Below, piece after piece: positions 16,200 through 28,548 of a stretch of DNA of 58,938 nt; positions within the stretch are counted from its first letter, which is position 1; every line of letters starts with the position of its first letter. The stretch covers positions 1-58,938 of the forward strand of contig CAIRHO010000007.1 in NCBI GenBank assembly GCA_903878415.1. Reading direction: 5' to 3'. Source of the stretch: an uncultured Actinomycetes bacterium. Lineage in GTDB: Bacteria; Actinomycetota; Actinomycetes; Nanopelagicales; Nanopelagicaceae. The notes beneath the pieces were generated by a model. The model worked only from the letters and a program-made list of their open reading frames with translations. It was not told the origin of the DNA and ran no database searches. Position numbers and translations under genes: made by a program.

Positions 16200-18029
16200 C
16201 TAAATCTCACCTAAACCCAACTCGTGCTGGCTTCTGCGAGTCGTCTCCATTGCTACTAAATCACCAAACATTCGGTTGTATTCAGCCTCATTTTCAACTG
16301 GGTTTATCCGTTGCAAAGTGGATTTAATTTCTGCGATAGCTCGACTAATTGTGACCTCTCTTAGCCTTGCGATAATGCTCGAAACATAACGATCTGAAAC
16401 TTCACCATCAGTTCTAATTGGTTCCACGGTTAACTCAGTTATAAAAGAACGTAAATCTTCCGACTCGGCGCGATCGATTGATACCGATTCATATTCGGGT
16501 TGAGTCAAAATAAAATCACGGAGCTTTTGATATGCAGGATGAGTAAATGCACTGCCTTCAATATCTTTCCATCCTCTACATAACGCCGGCATTTGTAACC
16601 GCGCTTTCAAAACTTCGCGTTCTAAAATTAATCTTGGCTCGGAAGGGTCTGGCCGCCAAGCTTGCGCAGTTTCCACTTCAATGTTTTCAGTACGGGCGAC
16701 ATTCGAGATACCGCGCTTAACCGCGGTGCTAACAATTTCAACTTCCATACCGAGCCATCCAGCTAACGAACGGGCGTACTCGGGACGTAAAGAAGTGTCG
16801 CGAATTTTCCCTATTAATGGCGCCGCAATATTTAGGGCACTAACTCGACCTTCTGGAGTCGCTAAATCATATTGCGCGATTGCGCTCTTTATTGCGAACT
16901 CAAAAAGCGGAACTCGTCTAGCAATTAAATCGCGTACCGCTGCATCTCCCGAATCTTGGCGGAGTTCACAAGGATCTTTCCCGTTTGGTTCTACAGCTAC
17001 GAAAGTTTGCGCCACAAATTTCTGATCATCTGTAAATGCCCGAAGCGCAGCTTTCTGACCTGCTGCATCGCCATCAAATGTAAAAATAACTTCGCCGCGG
17101 AATGCATCGTCATCCATTAATAATCGACGGAGAATTCGTATGTGGTCATCACCAAATGCAGTTCCGCAAGTTGCGACTGCTGTTGTAATCCCTGCCAGAT
17201 GTGCAGCCATCACATCGGTATACCCCTCAACAATCACCGCTTGACGTTTCTTGGCAATCTCCTTTTTGGCTACATCTAGCCCGTACAAAACTTGAGATTT
17301 CTTGTAAATCGGAGTTTCCGGTGTATTTAAATACTTTGGTCCTTGATCCGCTTCATCTGTTGCAAGTTTACGAGCACCGAATCCAACAACATCGCCAGAT
17401 AGATCTCGAATCGGCCAAGTTAAACGGTTTCTGAAACGATCTATGGGCCCGCGAGTTCCATCTTTCGATAATCCAGCCAACATAATTTCTTCGATTGTAA
17501 AACTTTTACCTTGTAAATATTTTGTCAAAGAATCCCATTCATCAGGAGCGAAACCAACTCCGAAGCTTGCTGAAGCTTCTCTATCAAAACCGCGCTTTTG
17601 CAAGAATTCTCGACCATGCGCAGCTTCCGGTAATTGCAATTGTTCTTGATAGAAAATCGCTGCTGCTAAATTCGCAGCAACCAAGCGAGAACGTTGTCCA
17701 GCCGGTGCTCTGGTGCCGGAAGATTGATCGAAAGTTAATTGGTAACCAATTCGTTCTGCTAACCGTTCTATAGTTTCGGTAAAAGTTAGATGTTCCATTT
17801 TCATTATAAAGGCGATGACATCGCCTCCGGTTTGGCAACCAAAACAATGGAAATAGCCCTTGCTTGGCGTTACGTGAAATGAAGGTGATTTCTCGTCATG
17901 AAAAGGACATAAACCTTTTTTCTGACCGCCACCAGCGCTTTTAAGTTGAACGTATTCGCCAACAACTTCATCAATCGGTGAACGGTCGCGAACATATGAA
18001 ACATCTTCATCTCTAATTCGTCCGGACAT
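16200..18029 (-). CDS. dnaG: DNA primase
   Basis: 609 residues. The CHC2 zinc ribbon is CPFHDEKSPSF...FHCFGC (residues about 41-65). It is followed by the core RNA polymerase domain, with the TOPRIM signature VEGYTDVMAAHLAG near residue 266 and FDGDAAGQKAA as the metal-binding DxD-type loop. A helical C-terminal helicase-binding domain follows. It makes RNA primers for chromosome replication. It is the last gene of the run glyS-dusB-DUF218-dgt-dnaG, with five bases between dgt and dnaG; the dgt-dnaG pairing is usual in Actinobacteria. Confidence 0.98.
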   Translation of the reverse strand: MSGRIRDEDVSYVRDRSPIDEVVGEYVQLKSAGGGQKKGLCPFHDEKSPSFHVTPSKGYFHCFGCQTGGDVIAFIMKMEHLTFTETIERLAERIGYQLTFDQSSGTRAPAGQRSRLVAANLAAAIFYQEQLQLPEAAHGREFLQKRGFDREASASFGVGFAPDEWDSLTKYLQGKSFTIEEIMLAGLSKDGTRGPIDRFRNRLTWPIRDLSGDVVGFGARKLATDEADQGPKYLNTPETPIYKKSQVLYGLDVAKKEIAKKRQAVIVEGYTDVMAAHLAGITTAVATCGTAFGDDHIRILRRLLMDDDAFRGEVIFTFDGDAAGQKAALRAFTDDQKFVAQTFVAVEPNGKDPCELRQDSGDAAVRDLIARRVPLFEFAIKSAIAQYDLATPEGRVSALNIAAPLIGKIRDTSLRPEYARSLAGWLGMEVEIVSTAVKRGISNVARTENIEVETAQAWRPDPSEPRLILEREVLKARLQMPALCRGWKDIEGSAFTHPAYQKLRDFILTQPEYESVSIDRAESEDLRSFITELTVEPIRTDGEVSDRYVSSIIARLREVTISRAIAEIKSTLQRINPVENEAEYNRMFGDLVAMETTRRSQHELGLGEI

Positions 18030-18034
18030 GGCGC

Positions 18035-19279
18035 TTATCCTACTTTGGTCAATTTATCGTGCAATAAATATGCGCCCATATCGGTAAGCGATGCGACTTG
18101 ATCTATAACTACGCGCAATTTTTCGCTCTCATTTGTAGCTCGCTCCCACTCTTGTAAAAAGAAGCTCTCCAGAGTGCCAGGTGCACCTTGTCTCACAACT
18201 TCTACAAGTCGATGAATTGTGGTTCGTTGCTTGGCATATCGATCTTGCGAATCTTCTGCTTGGATAATGTAAAAACCCGCCATCGATTTCAAAATTGCTA
18301 CCTCTACGCGATGCGGCCGCGGCACAACTAAATCAGCGTTATATCTGACTAAATCAGCATCACCATATTTTGCACGCGTTTCACGTTCAGCAGCTAGGGC
18401 ATAACGACCAACTAATTGACTGGTTAAATCTTTCAAACGCGCTAAATGTCTATGACTTCTATCAAAAGTTGTTGGCCAGCAAGAAAGACTCTTAAGTGAA
18501 TTCATCGCACTCTCCGCCTCTGCGACCGAAATATCCGATAGATAACTCTCTTGTGCTACTTTGAAAAGTTCCGGTAAATCTCTTTCAATATTCTCAATTA
18601 CAACTTGCCCAGTAACTAGCCCATCTTCTAAATCATGAACTGAGTAAGCAACGTCATCAGACCAATCCATAATCTGCGCTTCCATGCTGGTCTTTCCTAA
18701 CGGAGCACCTTTGCGCATCCAATCAAATATAAGTTGATCATCTTGGTAAACTCCAAATTTCTTTGAATTCGCTAAATTGCTCCATGGGTATTTTGTTGCG
18801 GCATCTAAAGAAGCGCGCGTTAAATTTAGACCAACAGAGATTCCATTTTCGTCAACCGTCTTTGCTTCTATTCGAGTTAACAATCTAAAGCTCTGGGCAT
18901 TTCCTTCAAATCCGCCACAACTTTTTGCAATCTCAGCGAGGGCATCTTCGCCATTGTGACCAAAGGGTGGATGTCCAATATCGTGCGCTAAACATGCACC
19001 TTCCATTAAATCTGGGTCAGCGCCAAGAGCTGCGCCAAGTTCACGACCAACTTGCGCACACTCTAAAGAATGTGAAAGTCGAGTTCTTGGAAAATCACTA
19101 GCCCACGGAACTGCAACTTGGGTTTTTGCAGCAAGTCTTCGTAAGGCAAAGGAATGAATGATTCGAGCGCGATCTCGCGAAAATTCGGTACGACCAGGAC
19201 GTTTTGCTGGTTCGTCAAGAAATCTTTCGCGCGCGTCTGCGTCGTAAGCAGAATGTTCTATCGCAGGTCGGAGCGCCAT
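18035..19279 (-). CDS. dgt: Deoxyguanosinetriphosphate triphosphohydrolase-like protein
   Basis: 414 residues, HD-domain dNTPase. ARIIHSFALRRLAAKTQV and PRTRLSHSLECAQVGREL give the first His and the RLxH motif. CLAHDIGHPPFGHNGEDAL gives the HD metal pair, and IMDWSDDVAYSVHDLED gives the last Asp. It removes tripolyphosphate from dNTPs, helping control nucleotide pools. It lies 10 bases downstream of the DUF218 gene and five bases before dnaG, in a housekeeping operon. Confidence 0.95.
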   Translation of the reverse strand: MALRPAIEHSAYDADARERFLDEPAKRPGRTEFSRDRARIIHSFALRRLAAKTQVAVPWASDFPRTRLSHSLECAQVGRELGAALGADPDLMEGACLAHDIGHPPFGHNGEDALAEIAKSCGGFEGNAQSFRLLTRIEAKTVDENGISVGLNLTRASLDAATKYPWSNLANSKKFGVYQDDQLIFDWMRKGAPLGKTSMEAQIMDWSDDVAYSVHDLEDGLVTGQVVIENIERDLPELFKVAQESYLSDISVAEAESAMNSLKSLSCWPTTFDRSHRHLARLKDLTSQLVGRYALAAERETRAKYGDADLVRYNADLVVPRPHRVEVAILKSMAGFYIIQAEDSQDRYAKQRTTIHRLVEVVRQGAPGTLESFFLQEWERATNESEKLRVVIDQVASLTDMGAYLLHDKLTKVG

Positions 19280-19289
19280 AGTCGTTAGC

Positions 19290-19913
19290 CTATTGATTTC
19301 GGTCGCTGATATGAATGCCGTGGCGGCCCAGCGTTATATAAGCTAAATAAGCGCCAGTTTCCCTTATTAAATAGCGATATCCAGCGTTCTTAATTGATGA
19401 TGGACCAGTTGTTGCGGGCGAACAAGTGCTAATAATGCCTTGATCATTTGCCATAGTCATCGCTCGATAACAGTGATATGGATCAGTAACGATAATGGCA
19501 TCGCGTTTCTTTCGAGCTTTCATTTCATCGGTAAAGCTAATTGTGCTTGCATAAGTGTCGCGACCGATTGCTAGTGCAGCGATTGATTTACTCGGAATTC
19601 CATGGCTAATCAACCAATTCTTACTTGAAGCTGCTTCGGTAGTTCTATCGCCTGGCGCGCCAGAACCAACGGTAATTATTTTTGGGGCTAAACCTAAATC
19701 ATAAATTCGTTTAGCTTGTTCTAATCTGGCTTGTAGAACTTCACCAGGTCGACCATCAAGTTGTGCAGCACCCAATACCACGATGACATCAGCTTTTCTA
19801 ATAGTTGGATTATGTGCGGCATACCAGACTTGACCAACTGGCCAAAGTAATGCAACTAAAATTAATAAAATGATAAATGAAAGCAATTTACGTATTATTT
19901 TAAAGCCGAACAT
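19290..19913 (-). CDS. DUF218 / SanA-YdcF-like membrane-anchored protein
   Basis: About 207 residues. A single N-terminal membrane segment (LLSFIILLILVALLWPVGQ) is followed by a DUF218 domain: ADVIVVLGAAQLDGRPGEVLQARLEQA is represented by VIVVLGAAQLDGRPGE, with KIITVGSG, TEAASSKNWLISHGI and IIVTDPYHCYRAMTMA. Relatives (SanA, YdcF, ElyC) affect the cell envelope; the biochemical role is unclear. The chosen start ATG 19913 lies one base after the dusB stop (TGAGATG), so it is coupled. A longer frame back to 20057 would run inside dusB. Confidence 0.85.
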   Translation of the reverse strand: MFGFKIIRKLLSFIILLILVALLWPVGQVWYAAHNPTIRKADVIVVLGAAQLDGRPGEVLQARLEQAKRIYDLGLAPKIITVGSGAPGDRTTEAASSKNWLISHGIPSKSIAALAIGRDTYASTISFTDEMKARKKRDAIIVTDPYHCYRAMTMANDQGIISTCSPATTGPSSIKNAGYRYLIRETGAYLAYITLGRHGIHISDRNQ

Positions 19914-19914
19914 C

Positions 19915-21102
19915 TCAGCCGCCCGACCCAGCATTGACTTCGCTAACTTCAGCAAACTCATCTGGATCATTGAGCCAACCTTGTGGCAACGAGACCGATC
20001 TAGATCTGCTGGTGCGACCACGAGGTGCATCGCCAATTGCTTCTGGATAAGGAGCATCTACTAGTTGATCCAATAAGAAACGGAGTTCGACTAGCGAAGA
20101 AACCATGCCAAAGCGAGCTCGCAAATCTCCTTCAACTCTAAAGCCTTTTAGATACCAAGCAGTGTGCTTTCGCAGATCTCTACATGCCCGATCTTCACTT
20201 TCAAAATATTCGGTTAGCAACTCGGCATGGCGAAATAAAACTTCGCGTACTTCAAAAAGACTCGGTAGTGGTCGCTCAGTTTCGCCGTTAAATGCCCGAA
20301 CCAAATCAGCGAAAAGCCATGGTCTACCTAAACAACCACGCCCAACCACGATTCCGGCGCAACCGGTTTCTTCGATCATTGCTAAGCCATCATTTCCCGA
20401 CCAAATATCGCCATTTCCCAAAACTGGAACGCCGGTAGGCGCTAGATGTTCTACCAATCGAGTAATCGTGGACCAATCGGATTTTCCTTCATAGAACTGT
20501 GCAGCAGTACGAGCATGGAGCGCGACCCAAGCAACTCCAATTTGCGCAGCACTCATCCCTGCTTCTAAATAAGTTTTATGTTCGTCGTCAATTCCAACTC
20601 GCATCTTTACTGTTACTGGGATTCCAAATGGTTTTGCATTATTTACCGCGGCTTCTACAATCGCTGCGAATAGATTTCTTTTATAAGGAAGTGCTGCGCC
20701 ACCACCATTGCGCGTAACTTTTGGTACCGGGCAACCAAAGTTCAGATCAATGTGATCAGCTAAATTCTCATCGCCAATCATTTGCACCGCATTTTTAATA
20801 TCAAGTGGCTTAGTTGAATAAAGTTGCACAGATCTTGGGCTTTCGCCTTTCCCGGGAACGATCATCCTTAGCGTTTCAGCATTTCGCTCAGTAAGTGCTC
20901 TAGCCGTTATCATCTCGGAAACAAATAGCCCAGCCCCTTGTTCACGACAGAGCATGCGAAACGCTGCATTTGTAATACCAGCCATCGGTGCAAGCACTAC
21001 CGGCGGATCAATTGTTACCCCGCCACTAGGAAACCCGCCATTTGAGATTGGCAGATGGAGCGGTGCGATTTTCTTGGTTAACAAAATTTTATTAACAACC
21101 AA
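19915..21102 (-). CDS. dusB: tRNA-dihydrouridine synthase
   Basis: 395 residues. [18 protein letters not shown] is the N-terminal FMN-barrel signature. [22 protein letters not shown] has the catalytic Cys, [10 protein letters not shown] the FMN-contacting Lys, and [11 protein letters not shown] plus PVLGNGDIW complete the barrel. The helical C-terminal domain follows. It reduces specific uridines in tRNA D loops using FMN and NADPH. The TTG start at 21102 overlaps the end of glyS. The exact Dus subfamily is by resemblance to bacterial DusB. Confidence 0.94.
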   Translation of the reverse strand: MVVNKILLTKKIAPLHLPISNGGFPSGGVTIDPPVVLAPMAGITNAAFRMLCREQGAGLFVSEMITARALTERNAETLRMIVPGKGESPRSVQLYSTKPLDIKNAVQMIGDENLADHIDLNFGCPVPKVTRNGGGAALPYKRNLFAAIVEAAVNNAKPFGIPVTVKMRVGIDDEHKTYLEAGMSAAQIGVAWVALHARTAAQFYEGKSDWSTITRLVEHLAPTGVPVLGNGDIWSGNDGLAMIEETGCAGIVVGRGCLGRPWLFADLVRAFNGETERPLPSLFEVREVLFRHAELLTEYFESEDRACRDLRKHTAWYLKGFRVEGDLRARFGMVSSLVELRFLLDQLVDAPYPEAIGDAPRGRTSRSRSVSLPQGWLNDPDEFAEVSEVNAGSGG

Positions 21103-22471
21103 GTAAGCGCGGTGCTAACCAAGCTTCGACTTGATCGATTGAAATTCGATCTTGTTTCATGGTGTCACGCTCTCGAATTGTGACTGCGTTATCTTCTAAA
21201 GATTCAAAATCGATAGTGATACAAAATGGGGTGCCAATTTCATCTTGTCGACGATACCTTCGGCCGATCGCACCTGCATCATCGAAATCAACGTTCCAAT
21301 GTTTTCGAAGTTGGATAGCAAGATCGCGCGCCTTCGGCGATAAGTCCGCATTTCTAGATAGTGGCAACACCGCTACCTTGATCGGAGCTAACCGGTGATC
21401 CAGCTTTAACACTGTGCGTTTTTCCATCTCGCCTTTAGAATTTGGCGCTTCATCTTCGGTATAGGCATCCATCAAGAAGGTAAGTGCGCATCGATCCACA
21501 CCAGCCGCCGGTTCGATAACAAACGGGAACCACCGCTCGTTTTTCTCTTGGTCAAACCAAGAGAGATCTTTTCCAGATTTTTCTGAGTGAGCTTTCAAAT
21601 CAAAATCAGTTCTATTAGCGACGCCTTCTAGTTCGCCCCATTCGGTTCCAGTAAATTCAAATTTATATTCAATATCTACAGTACGTTTTGAATAATGTGA
21701 CAACTTCTCTTTCGGATGTTCAAATAACCGTAACCGTTCTGGATTAATACCTAAATCAACATACCAAGCAAAACGAGTATCAATCCACTTTTGATGCCAC
21801 TCTTCATCAGTGCCGGGTATGACAAAAAATTCCATTTCCATCTGTTCGAATTCTCGAGTTCGGAAAATAAAGTTTCCGGGAGTAATTTCGTTGCGGAAAG
21901 ACTTTCCAATTTGGCCAATTCCAAAAGGTGGTTTCTTTCTCGATGTGGTGGCAACATTTTCAAAGTTAATGAAAATTCCTTGCGCGGTCTCTGGACGCAT
22001 ATAAGCAAGACCAGATTCATCTTCGACCGGTCCCAGGAATGTTTTTAATAACCCAGAAAATTGGCGCGGTGTTGTGAATTTTCCTTTGTTGCCACAATTT
22101 GGGCAATTAATATCAGAAAGTGAATCCGGCTTCTTCTTGTTTTTAGCTTCATAGGCTTCTTCTAAATGATCTGCTCGATAACGCTTATGGCATTCAGTAC
22201 ATTCAGTTAGTGGATCGCTAAAAGTTTCTACATGTCCAGATGCTTCCCAAACTTCTTTCGCCAAAATTACGCAAGAATCTAAACCGACAACATCTTCACG
22301 CCCGGTAACCATTGATTTCCACCATTGGCGTTTTACATTGTTTTTTAATTCGACACCAAGCGGGCCGTAATCCCAAGATGCGCGAAGTCCACCATAAATT
22401 TCAGATGAGGGATAAACAAATCCGCGACGTTTCGCGAGGCTAACAATTACTTCTAATCGATCTTGGGCCAT
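21092..22471 (-). CDS. glyS: Glycyl-tRNA synthetase (alpha2 type)
   Basis: About 459 residues, a class II homodimeric GlyRS of the type found in Actinobacteria and some other bacteria, instead of the alpha2beta2 form. Motifs seen are [25 protein letters not shown], given here as [15 protein letters not shown], a zinc-binding [12 protein letters not shown]...CPNCGNKG insert, [13 protein letters not shown], motif 2 in [20 protein letters not shown] (quoted part [18 protein letters not shown]), and an anticodon-binding C-terminal domain. ATG 22471 is chosen because GGAG sits six bases before it; ATG 22483 is also in frame. Confidence 0.96.
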   Translation of the reverse strand: MAQDRLEVIVSLAKRRGFVYPSSEIYGGLRASWDYGPLGVELKNNVKRQWWKSMVTGREDVVGLDSCVILAKEVWEASGHVETFSDPLTECTECHKRYRADHLEEAYEAKNKKKPDSLSDINCPNCGNKGKFTTPRQFSGLLKTFLGPVEDESGLAYMRPETAQGIFINFENVATTSRKKPPFGIGQIGKSFRNEITPGNFIFRTREFEQMEMEFFVIPGTDEEWHQKWIDTRFAWYVDLGINPERLRLFEHPKEKLSHYSKRTVDIEYKFEFTGTEWGELEGVANRTDFDLKAHSEKSGKDLSWFDQEKNERWFPFVIEPAAGVDRCALTFLMDAYTEDEAPNSKGEMEKRTVLKLDHRLAPIKVAVLPLSRNADLSPKARDLAIQLRKHWNVDFDDAGAIGRRYRRQDEIGTPFCITIDFESLEDNAVTIRERDTMKQDRISIDQVEAWLAPRLLGC

Positions 22472-22576
22472 GGTGCTCTCCATCCGGCTGGTTGTCGGCG
22501 GTGCGCACCTTTCGCAATTACTGGATGTAACTGGGCGCAGGTGTGAGAGTTTATCGCCACTTGCTACCCTCTATCC

Positions 22577-23323
22577 ATGAACTTAGCCATTGGCCTAGCA
22601 GCGCTAACTGCGGTTGCAACCACAGCTGGCGGCATGCTTGCTATCCGCTCGCGCGATCGATTGCATCTTGTTTTGGGCTTATCTGCTGGACTATTACTGG
22701 GTCTGGTCGGCTTTGATTTACTTCCTGAGGTTTTTCAATTAGGAACTAGCTCGATCGGTGGCGTTCCTGGAGTTTCGATGGCGTTAATTGGCGGTTTTTT
22801 AGCGTTGCACTTCGTAGAACAATTTTTTGGCTCTCATGAACCGGCCGAATCTGATTATGGGCATGATCATAAACATGCAGTAAATATTGCTGGCTCGCTC
22901 GGTGCGCTCGCTATGGGTGGCCACGTATTTTTGGATGGCGTTGCACTTGGCTTGGCATTTCAAGTTAGTAATCCACTTGGATTTGCAGTTTTTATTGCGA
23001 TTTTAGTGCATGCATTTAGTGATGGTTTAAATACAGTTTCGCTATTAATTAAAAGTGGACACTGGGATAAACGAGGCACTTGGTTACTCGCCTTGGACGC
23101 AATTGCTCGCATCAGCGGTGCGGCACTTGGAACTTATGTAACTATTAGCGATCCAGTTCTTGCTATCTACCTAGCAGTTTTTTCCGGCTTTCTTATCTAT
23201 CTTGCAACTTCACACATCTTGCCAGAAGCACATTCTCGTCATCCATCTAGGCTAACAATGTTGGCAACTATTATTGGAGTCATAATCATGTGGCTTGTTG
23301 TAGCAAATATAGGAATTGCATAA
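22577..23323 (+). CDS. ZIP-family metal transporter
   Basis: 248 residues, about eight transmembrane helices. GLVGFDLLPEVFQ, a His-rich loop (HEPAESDYGHDHKH), HVFLDGVALGLAF and HAFSDGLNTVSLL form the histidine-containing metal path in helices IV and V, and ATSHILPEAHS lies near the end. It probably imports Zn2+ or a related divalent cation across the membrane. The ATG at 22577 has TACCCT exactly six bases upstream, indicating a leaderless transcript. It stands alone, divergent from glyS and convergent with uppS. Confidence 0.88.
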   Translation: MNLAIGLAALTAVATTAGGMLAIRSRDRLHLVLGLSAGLLLGLVGFDLLPEVFQLGTSSIGGVPGVSMALIGGFLALHFVEQFFGSHEPAESDYGHDHKHAVNIAGSLGALAMGGHVFLDGVALGLAFQVSNPLGFAVFIAILVHAFSDGLNTVSLLIKSGHWDKRGTWLLALDAIARISGAALGTYVTISDPVLAIYLAVFSGFLIYLATSHILPEAHSRHPSRLTMLATIIGVIIMWLVVANIGIA

Positions 23324-23328
23324 TCTAA

Positions 23329-24051
23329 TTAAGCTTTACCAAACCTACGTTCACGTTCGGCATATATCTCAATCGCTTTCCAAAGTGTCGCTCTAGTTAC
23401 ATCTGGCCATAAAACATCCATAAATACCATCTCAGCATAAGCAGATTGCCACGGTAAGAAGTTCGATGTTCGTTGCTCCCCGGAAGATCTTAAGAAGAGA
23501 TCGACATCTGACATCTTCGGCTCATCTAAATATTTAGCAAATAATTTCTCAGTTACATCTTCAGGTTTAATTTTCCGTTTCGCAACATCCTTAGCTATTG
23601 CTTGCGCAGCATCTGCAATTTCAGCTCGGCCACCGTAATTAACGCACATATTCAGCGTGAGAACTTTATTTTTCTTCGTCAGTTCCTCGGCTTCAAGTAG
23701 TTCATTCATCACACTTTTCCAAAGTCGTTGCGGGCGCCCAACCCAACGAATTCGCACACCTAAATCATTCATCTGGTCGCGGCGGCGCCGGATGACTTCG
23801 CGATTGAATCCCATTAAGAATTTAACTTCATCAGGCGATCTCCGCCAATTCTCGGTAGAGAAAGCATATGCACTTAACTCTTTAACTCCGATTTGAATTG
23901 CGCCTTCCACAACATCAAATAACGAGGATTCGCCGGCTTCATGCCCTTTAGTTCTTGGTAGCCCACGTTTTTTCGCCCAACGTCCGTTGCCATCCATAAC
24001 CAACGCAACATGATTTGGAATTGCAGATTTTGGTAACTTAGGCGGCTTCAC
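23329..24051 (-). CDS. uppS: Isoprenyl (undecaprenyl-type) diphosphate synthase
   Basis: 240 residues, cis-prenyltransferase family. [20 protein letters not shown] holds the catalytic Asp and the first conserved region, GHEAG the second, and [20 protein letters not shown] the third; [20 protein letters not shown] and WPDV close the active site. It builds the polyprenyl carrier for cell-wall synthesis. Actinobacteria often have two such enzymes of different chain length, and which one this is cannot be told. It overlaps the recO stop by 4 nt. Confidence 0.95.
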   Translation of the reverse strand: MKPPKLPKSAIPNHVALVMDGNGRWAKKRGLPRTKGHEAGESSLFDVVEGAIQIGVKELSAYAFSTENWRRSPDEVKFLMGFNREVIRRRRDQMNDLGVRIRWVGRPQRLWKSVMNELLEAEELTKKNKVLTLNMCVNYGGRAEIADAAQAIAKDVAKRKIKPEDVTEKLFAKYLDEPKMSDVDLFLRSSGEQRTSNFLPWQSAYAEMVFMDVLWPDVTRATLWKAIEIYAERERRFGKA

Positions 24052-24785
24052 GGAGTAATTCTTTCAACCAATGGCAGGCTTCGCAAGCCGCGTTCCAAGT
24101 GCCATTGCAAATATGCAGCGATTAAACCAGAGGCTTCGCGGCGGTATCTGAGTTCGCTTTTATCAGCGCCTTCCCATTCACCAGTTAATAAATCAGACAT
24201 TAATTCTAAAGTTTCAACTGCTGGCGTTGCCGATGCGGATGGTTTGCAATCAACACATACTGATCCGCCGCCAATTAATGAAAAATATTTATGTGGTCCA
24301 GGTGCTTCGCATCTTGAACATATTGTCATTGAAGGTGCAAAACCCGCTACTGAAAGCGAGCGCAGTAGATAAGCATCAAGAATCAGTGACGCGTCATGTG
24401 ATTCGTGGGCCAACGCTTTTAGTGATCCAATTACTAAAAGAAATTGTTGCAGCGCTGGCTCATGCTCATTATTAGTAAATCGTTCGGCTGCCTCCAATAT
24501 TGCAGATGCAATAGTCCACTTTTGATAATCCTGGGAAATGGTGTCGCCGTAATTTTCAATGCTCTCAACTTGGGTAACTATGTCAAAAGTTTTTCCGGTA
24601 TATAACTGGATATCAATATGGCTACCTGGCTCTAATCGAGCGCCAAATTTAGATTTTGTGCGCCGCACACCTTTTGCGACAGCTCGGACACGGCCATGCT
24701 CTTTAGTAAAGAGCGTGATGATTCGATCTGCTTCACCTAATTTTTGCGTGCGCAAAATAACCGCATGATCTCGATATAGCGCCAC
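24048..24785 (-). CDS. recO: DNA repair protein RecO
   Basis: 245 residues. The N-terminal OB fold is [20 protein letters not shown] then [14 protein letters not shown] helical domain follows, with a zinc site CSRCEAPG...CVDC near residues 155-180. RecO helps load RecA onto SSB-coated DNA in the RecFOR pathway. Its stop overlaps the uppS start (ATGA), the usual recO-uppS arrangement in Actinobacteria. leuA lies 22 bases upstream on the same strand. Confidence 0.95.
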   Translation of the reverse strand: MALYRDHAVILRTQKLGEADRIITLFTKEHGRVRAVAKGVRRTKSKFGARLEPGSHIDIQLYTGKTFDIVTQVESIENYGDTISQDYQKWTIASAILEAAERFTNNEHEPALQQFLLVIGSLKALAHESHDASLILDAYLLRSLSVAGFAPSMTICSRCEAPGPHKYFSLIGGGSVCVDCKPSASATPAVETLELMSDLLTGEWEGADKSELRYRREASGLIAAYLQWHLERGLRSLPLVERITP

Positions 24786-24807
24786 GGGCTCACCGTAACG
24801 ATTAGAG

Positions 24808-26665
<1,858 letters not shown>

Positions 26666-26671
26666 GGCTAA

Positions 26672-26701
26672 AGGTTATCGCTGCAACTAGAGGACTGGCA
26701 A
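26672..26701 (-). promoter_or_regulatory. Probable promoter of the leuA leader transcript
   Basis: On the minus strand, TTGCCA (26696-26701) and TAACCT (26672-26677) are spaced by 18 bases, and the -10 ends six bases before the leader-peptide ATG. The -35 overlaps the last codons of glnA. Confidence 0.5.
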
Positions 26702-28009
26702 ATAGCGATCGAGTTCGTACGCACTTACTTGGCGGCGATACTCGGCCCATTCGGCCCGCTTATTGCGGAGAAAATACTCAAAAACGTGCTCCCCTAAAGT
26801 TTCTCGAACCAATTCACTCTTCTCCATTGCCTTAATTGCTTCATTTAAATTGGTTGGGAGTGAAACTAAATCACTAGAACTTTTTAGTTCGTACTTCCCC
26901 TCAATTCCTTTTAAGCCAGCGGCAATCATTACGGCATAAGCAAGGTAAGGATTGCAGGCTGAATCTGGTGATCTGAATTCAATTCGAGTTGAGTTCTCTT
27001 TGCCAGGTTTATACATCGGTAACCGAACTAGCGCACCACGATCACTTGGACCCCAATTAACTAGAGCCGGCGCTTCGCCGCCACCATGTAATCGCTTATA
27101 AGAATTCACCCATTGATTTGTAACGGCGGTGATTTCAGCAGCATGAGTCAAAATGCCTGCGATGAATGAGCGACCAACGTTAGATAAGTTGAATTCAGCT
27201 TTTGCATCGTAAAAGGCATTCTCTTCGCCGTGGAATAGTGAGACGTGGGTATGCATTCCACTTCCAGGGTGATCGGTAAATGGTTTTGGAATAAATGATG
27301 CATAGAAATCTTGATCTAGCGCAACTTCTTTAATGACATGACGGAAAGTCATGATGTTATCTGCAGTTGTTAGCGCATCGGCATCGCGCAAATCAATTTC
27401 TTGTTGCCCTGGCCCACCTTCGTGATGGCTAAATTCAACGGAAATGCCCATCTCCTCTAATAATGTAATTGCTTGACGTCTGAAATCATGACCAACTACA
27501 GCAGGTGTGTGATCAAAATATCCACCCTGATCTACTGGAATTGGGGCTTCACCTTTTACGGGAGCAGATTTAAATAAGAAGAATTCAATTTCTGGATGTG
27601 TGTAACAGGTGTAACCCATTTGCGCAGCTTTATTTAAGGTTCGGCGAAGTACGTTACGAGGATCAGCTGGAGATGGTGTGCCATCTGGCATCGCGATATC
27701 GCAGAACATTCGCGCTGCTCCAGGTGCTTCAGTTCGCCATGGCAGAATTGAGAAAGTTGCAGAATCTGGTTTTGCCAACATATCCGCTTCAGTAATTCGC
27801 GCAAAACCTTCAATTGCGGAACCATCAAATCCAATACCTTCTGCAAAAGCATTCTCTAACTCTGGTGGCGCAATTGCAACAGATTTCAAGAAACCGAGTA
27901 CATCGGTAAACCAAAGCCGGACAAATCTAATATTGCGCTCTTCCAGAGTTCTAATTACAAACTCTTCTTGCTTCTGGAGTTGGCTATCTGCTGGGGACAT
28001 GGCGGCCAT
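26687..28009 (-). CDS. glnA: Glutamine synthetase type I (GlnA2-like)
   Basis: 440 residues. GFDGSAIEGFARI-type beta-grasp loop (IGFDGSAIEGF), catalytic domain signatures HPEIEFFLF, HEGGPGQQEIDLR (metal ligands), GSGMHTHVSLF, and NWGPSDRGALVRLP then STRIEFRSPDSACNPYLA are all present. The protein is about 30 residues shorter than GlnA1, and no NLYDLP-type adenylylation loop is seen. Together with the end RAEWAEYRRQVSAYELDRYL, this resembles actinobacterial GlnA2 or GSI-alpha. It makes glutamine from glutamate, ammonia and ATP. The start may be ATG 28009 or the Met three codons downstream. Confidence 0.93.
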   Translation of the reverse strand: MAAMSPADSQLQKQEEFVIRTLEERNIRFVRLWFTDVLGFLKSVAIAPPELENAFAEGIGFDGSAIEGFARITEADMLAKPDSATFSILPWRTEAPGAARMFCDIAMPDGTPSPADPRNVLRRTLNKAAQMGYTCYTHPEIEFFLFKSAPVKGEAPIPVDQGGYFDHTPAVVGHDFRRQAITLLEEMGISVEFSHHEGGPGQQEIDLRDADALTTADNIMTFRHVIKEVALDQDFYASFIPKPFTDHPGSGMHTHVSLFHGEENAFYDAKAEFNLSNVGRSFIAGILTHAAEITAVTNQWVNSYKRLHGGGEAPALVNWGPSDRGALVRLPMYKPGKENSTRIEFRSPDSACNPYLAYAVMIAAGLKGIEGKYELKSSSDLVSLPTNLNEAIKAMEKSELVRETLGEHVFEYFLRNKRAEWAEYRRQVSAYELDRYLPVL

Positions 28010-28035
28010 ACTGCCAAAGCCGCGTTACAACCATG

Positions 28036-28548
28036 TTAAATCATGAAAAGTTCGGAAGCGTCCCGTTCACCTCGTGCGGGTACATCTTTCAAAATTACTG
28101 AATTGGCGCCAATAATGGCCCGTTGACCAATCGTGATATTTCCAAGAACTCTCGCCCCAGCTCCGATAATTACATCGTTTTCAATTGTTGGGTGGCGCTT
28201 TCCTAAATCAAAACCTCTAGCCCCCAATGTGACGTCGTGATAAATCATGACATCATCACCAACAATCGCACTCTCGCCAATGACTACACCCATTCCATGA
28301 TCAATAAAAAATCGTCGCCCAATCTTTGCACCAGGGTGAATCTCAATTCCGGTTGCACTTCTTGACCAATTAGATAGAACGCGCGCGATTAATTTAAGCC
28401 GGTGGTTCCAGAGAAAATGTGAAAAGCGATACGCCCAAAGTGCATGCACGCCGGGATAAGCAAGCATCACTTCTATTCGATTTCGCGCTGCCGGGTCGCG
28501 AGTTAACGCAACATCAATATCTTCAATAACATTCTTAAGAAATCGCAT
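28036..28548 (-). CDS. cysE: Serine O-acetyltransferase
   Basis: 170 residues, a short-form CysE lacking most of the N-terminal helical part of the E. coli enzyme, as is common in Actinobacteria and Firmicutes. [26 protein letters not shown] and [15 protein letters not shown] show the left-handed beta-helix hexapeptide repeats and the active-site His residues. [20 protein letters not shown] continues the coil. It makes O-acetylserine from serine and acetyl-CoA. Its start overlaps the cysK stop by one base, so the two cysteine enzymes are coupled. Confidence 0.95.
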   Translation of the reverse strand: MRFLKNVIEDIDVALTRDPAARNRIEVMLAYPGVHALWAYRFSHFLWNHRLKLIARVLSNWSRSATGIEIHPGAKIGRRFFIDHGMGVVIGESAIVGDDVMIYHDVTLGARGFDLGKRHPTIENDVIIGAGARVLGNITIGQRAIIGANSVILKDVPARGERDASELFMI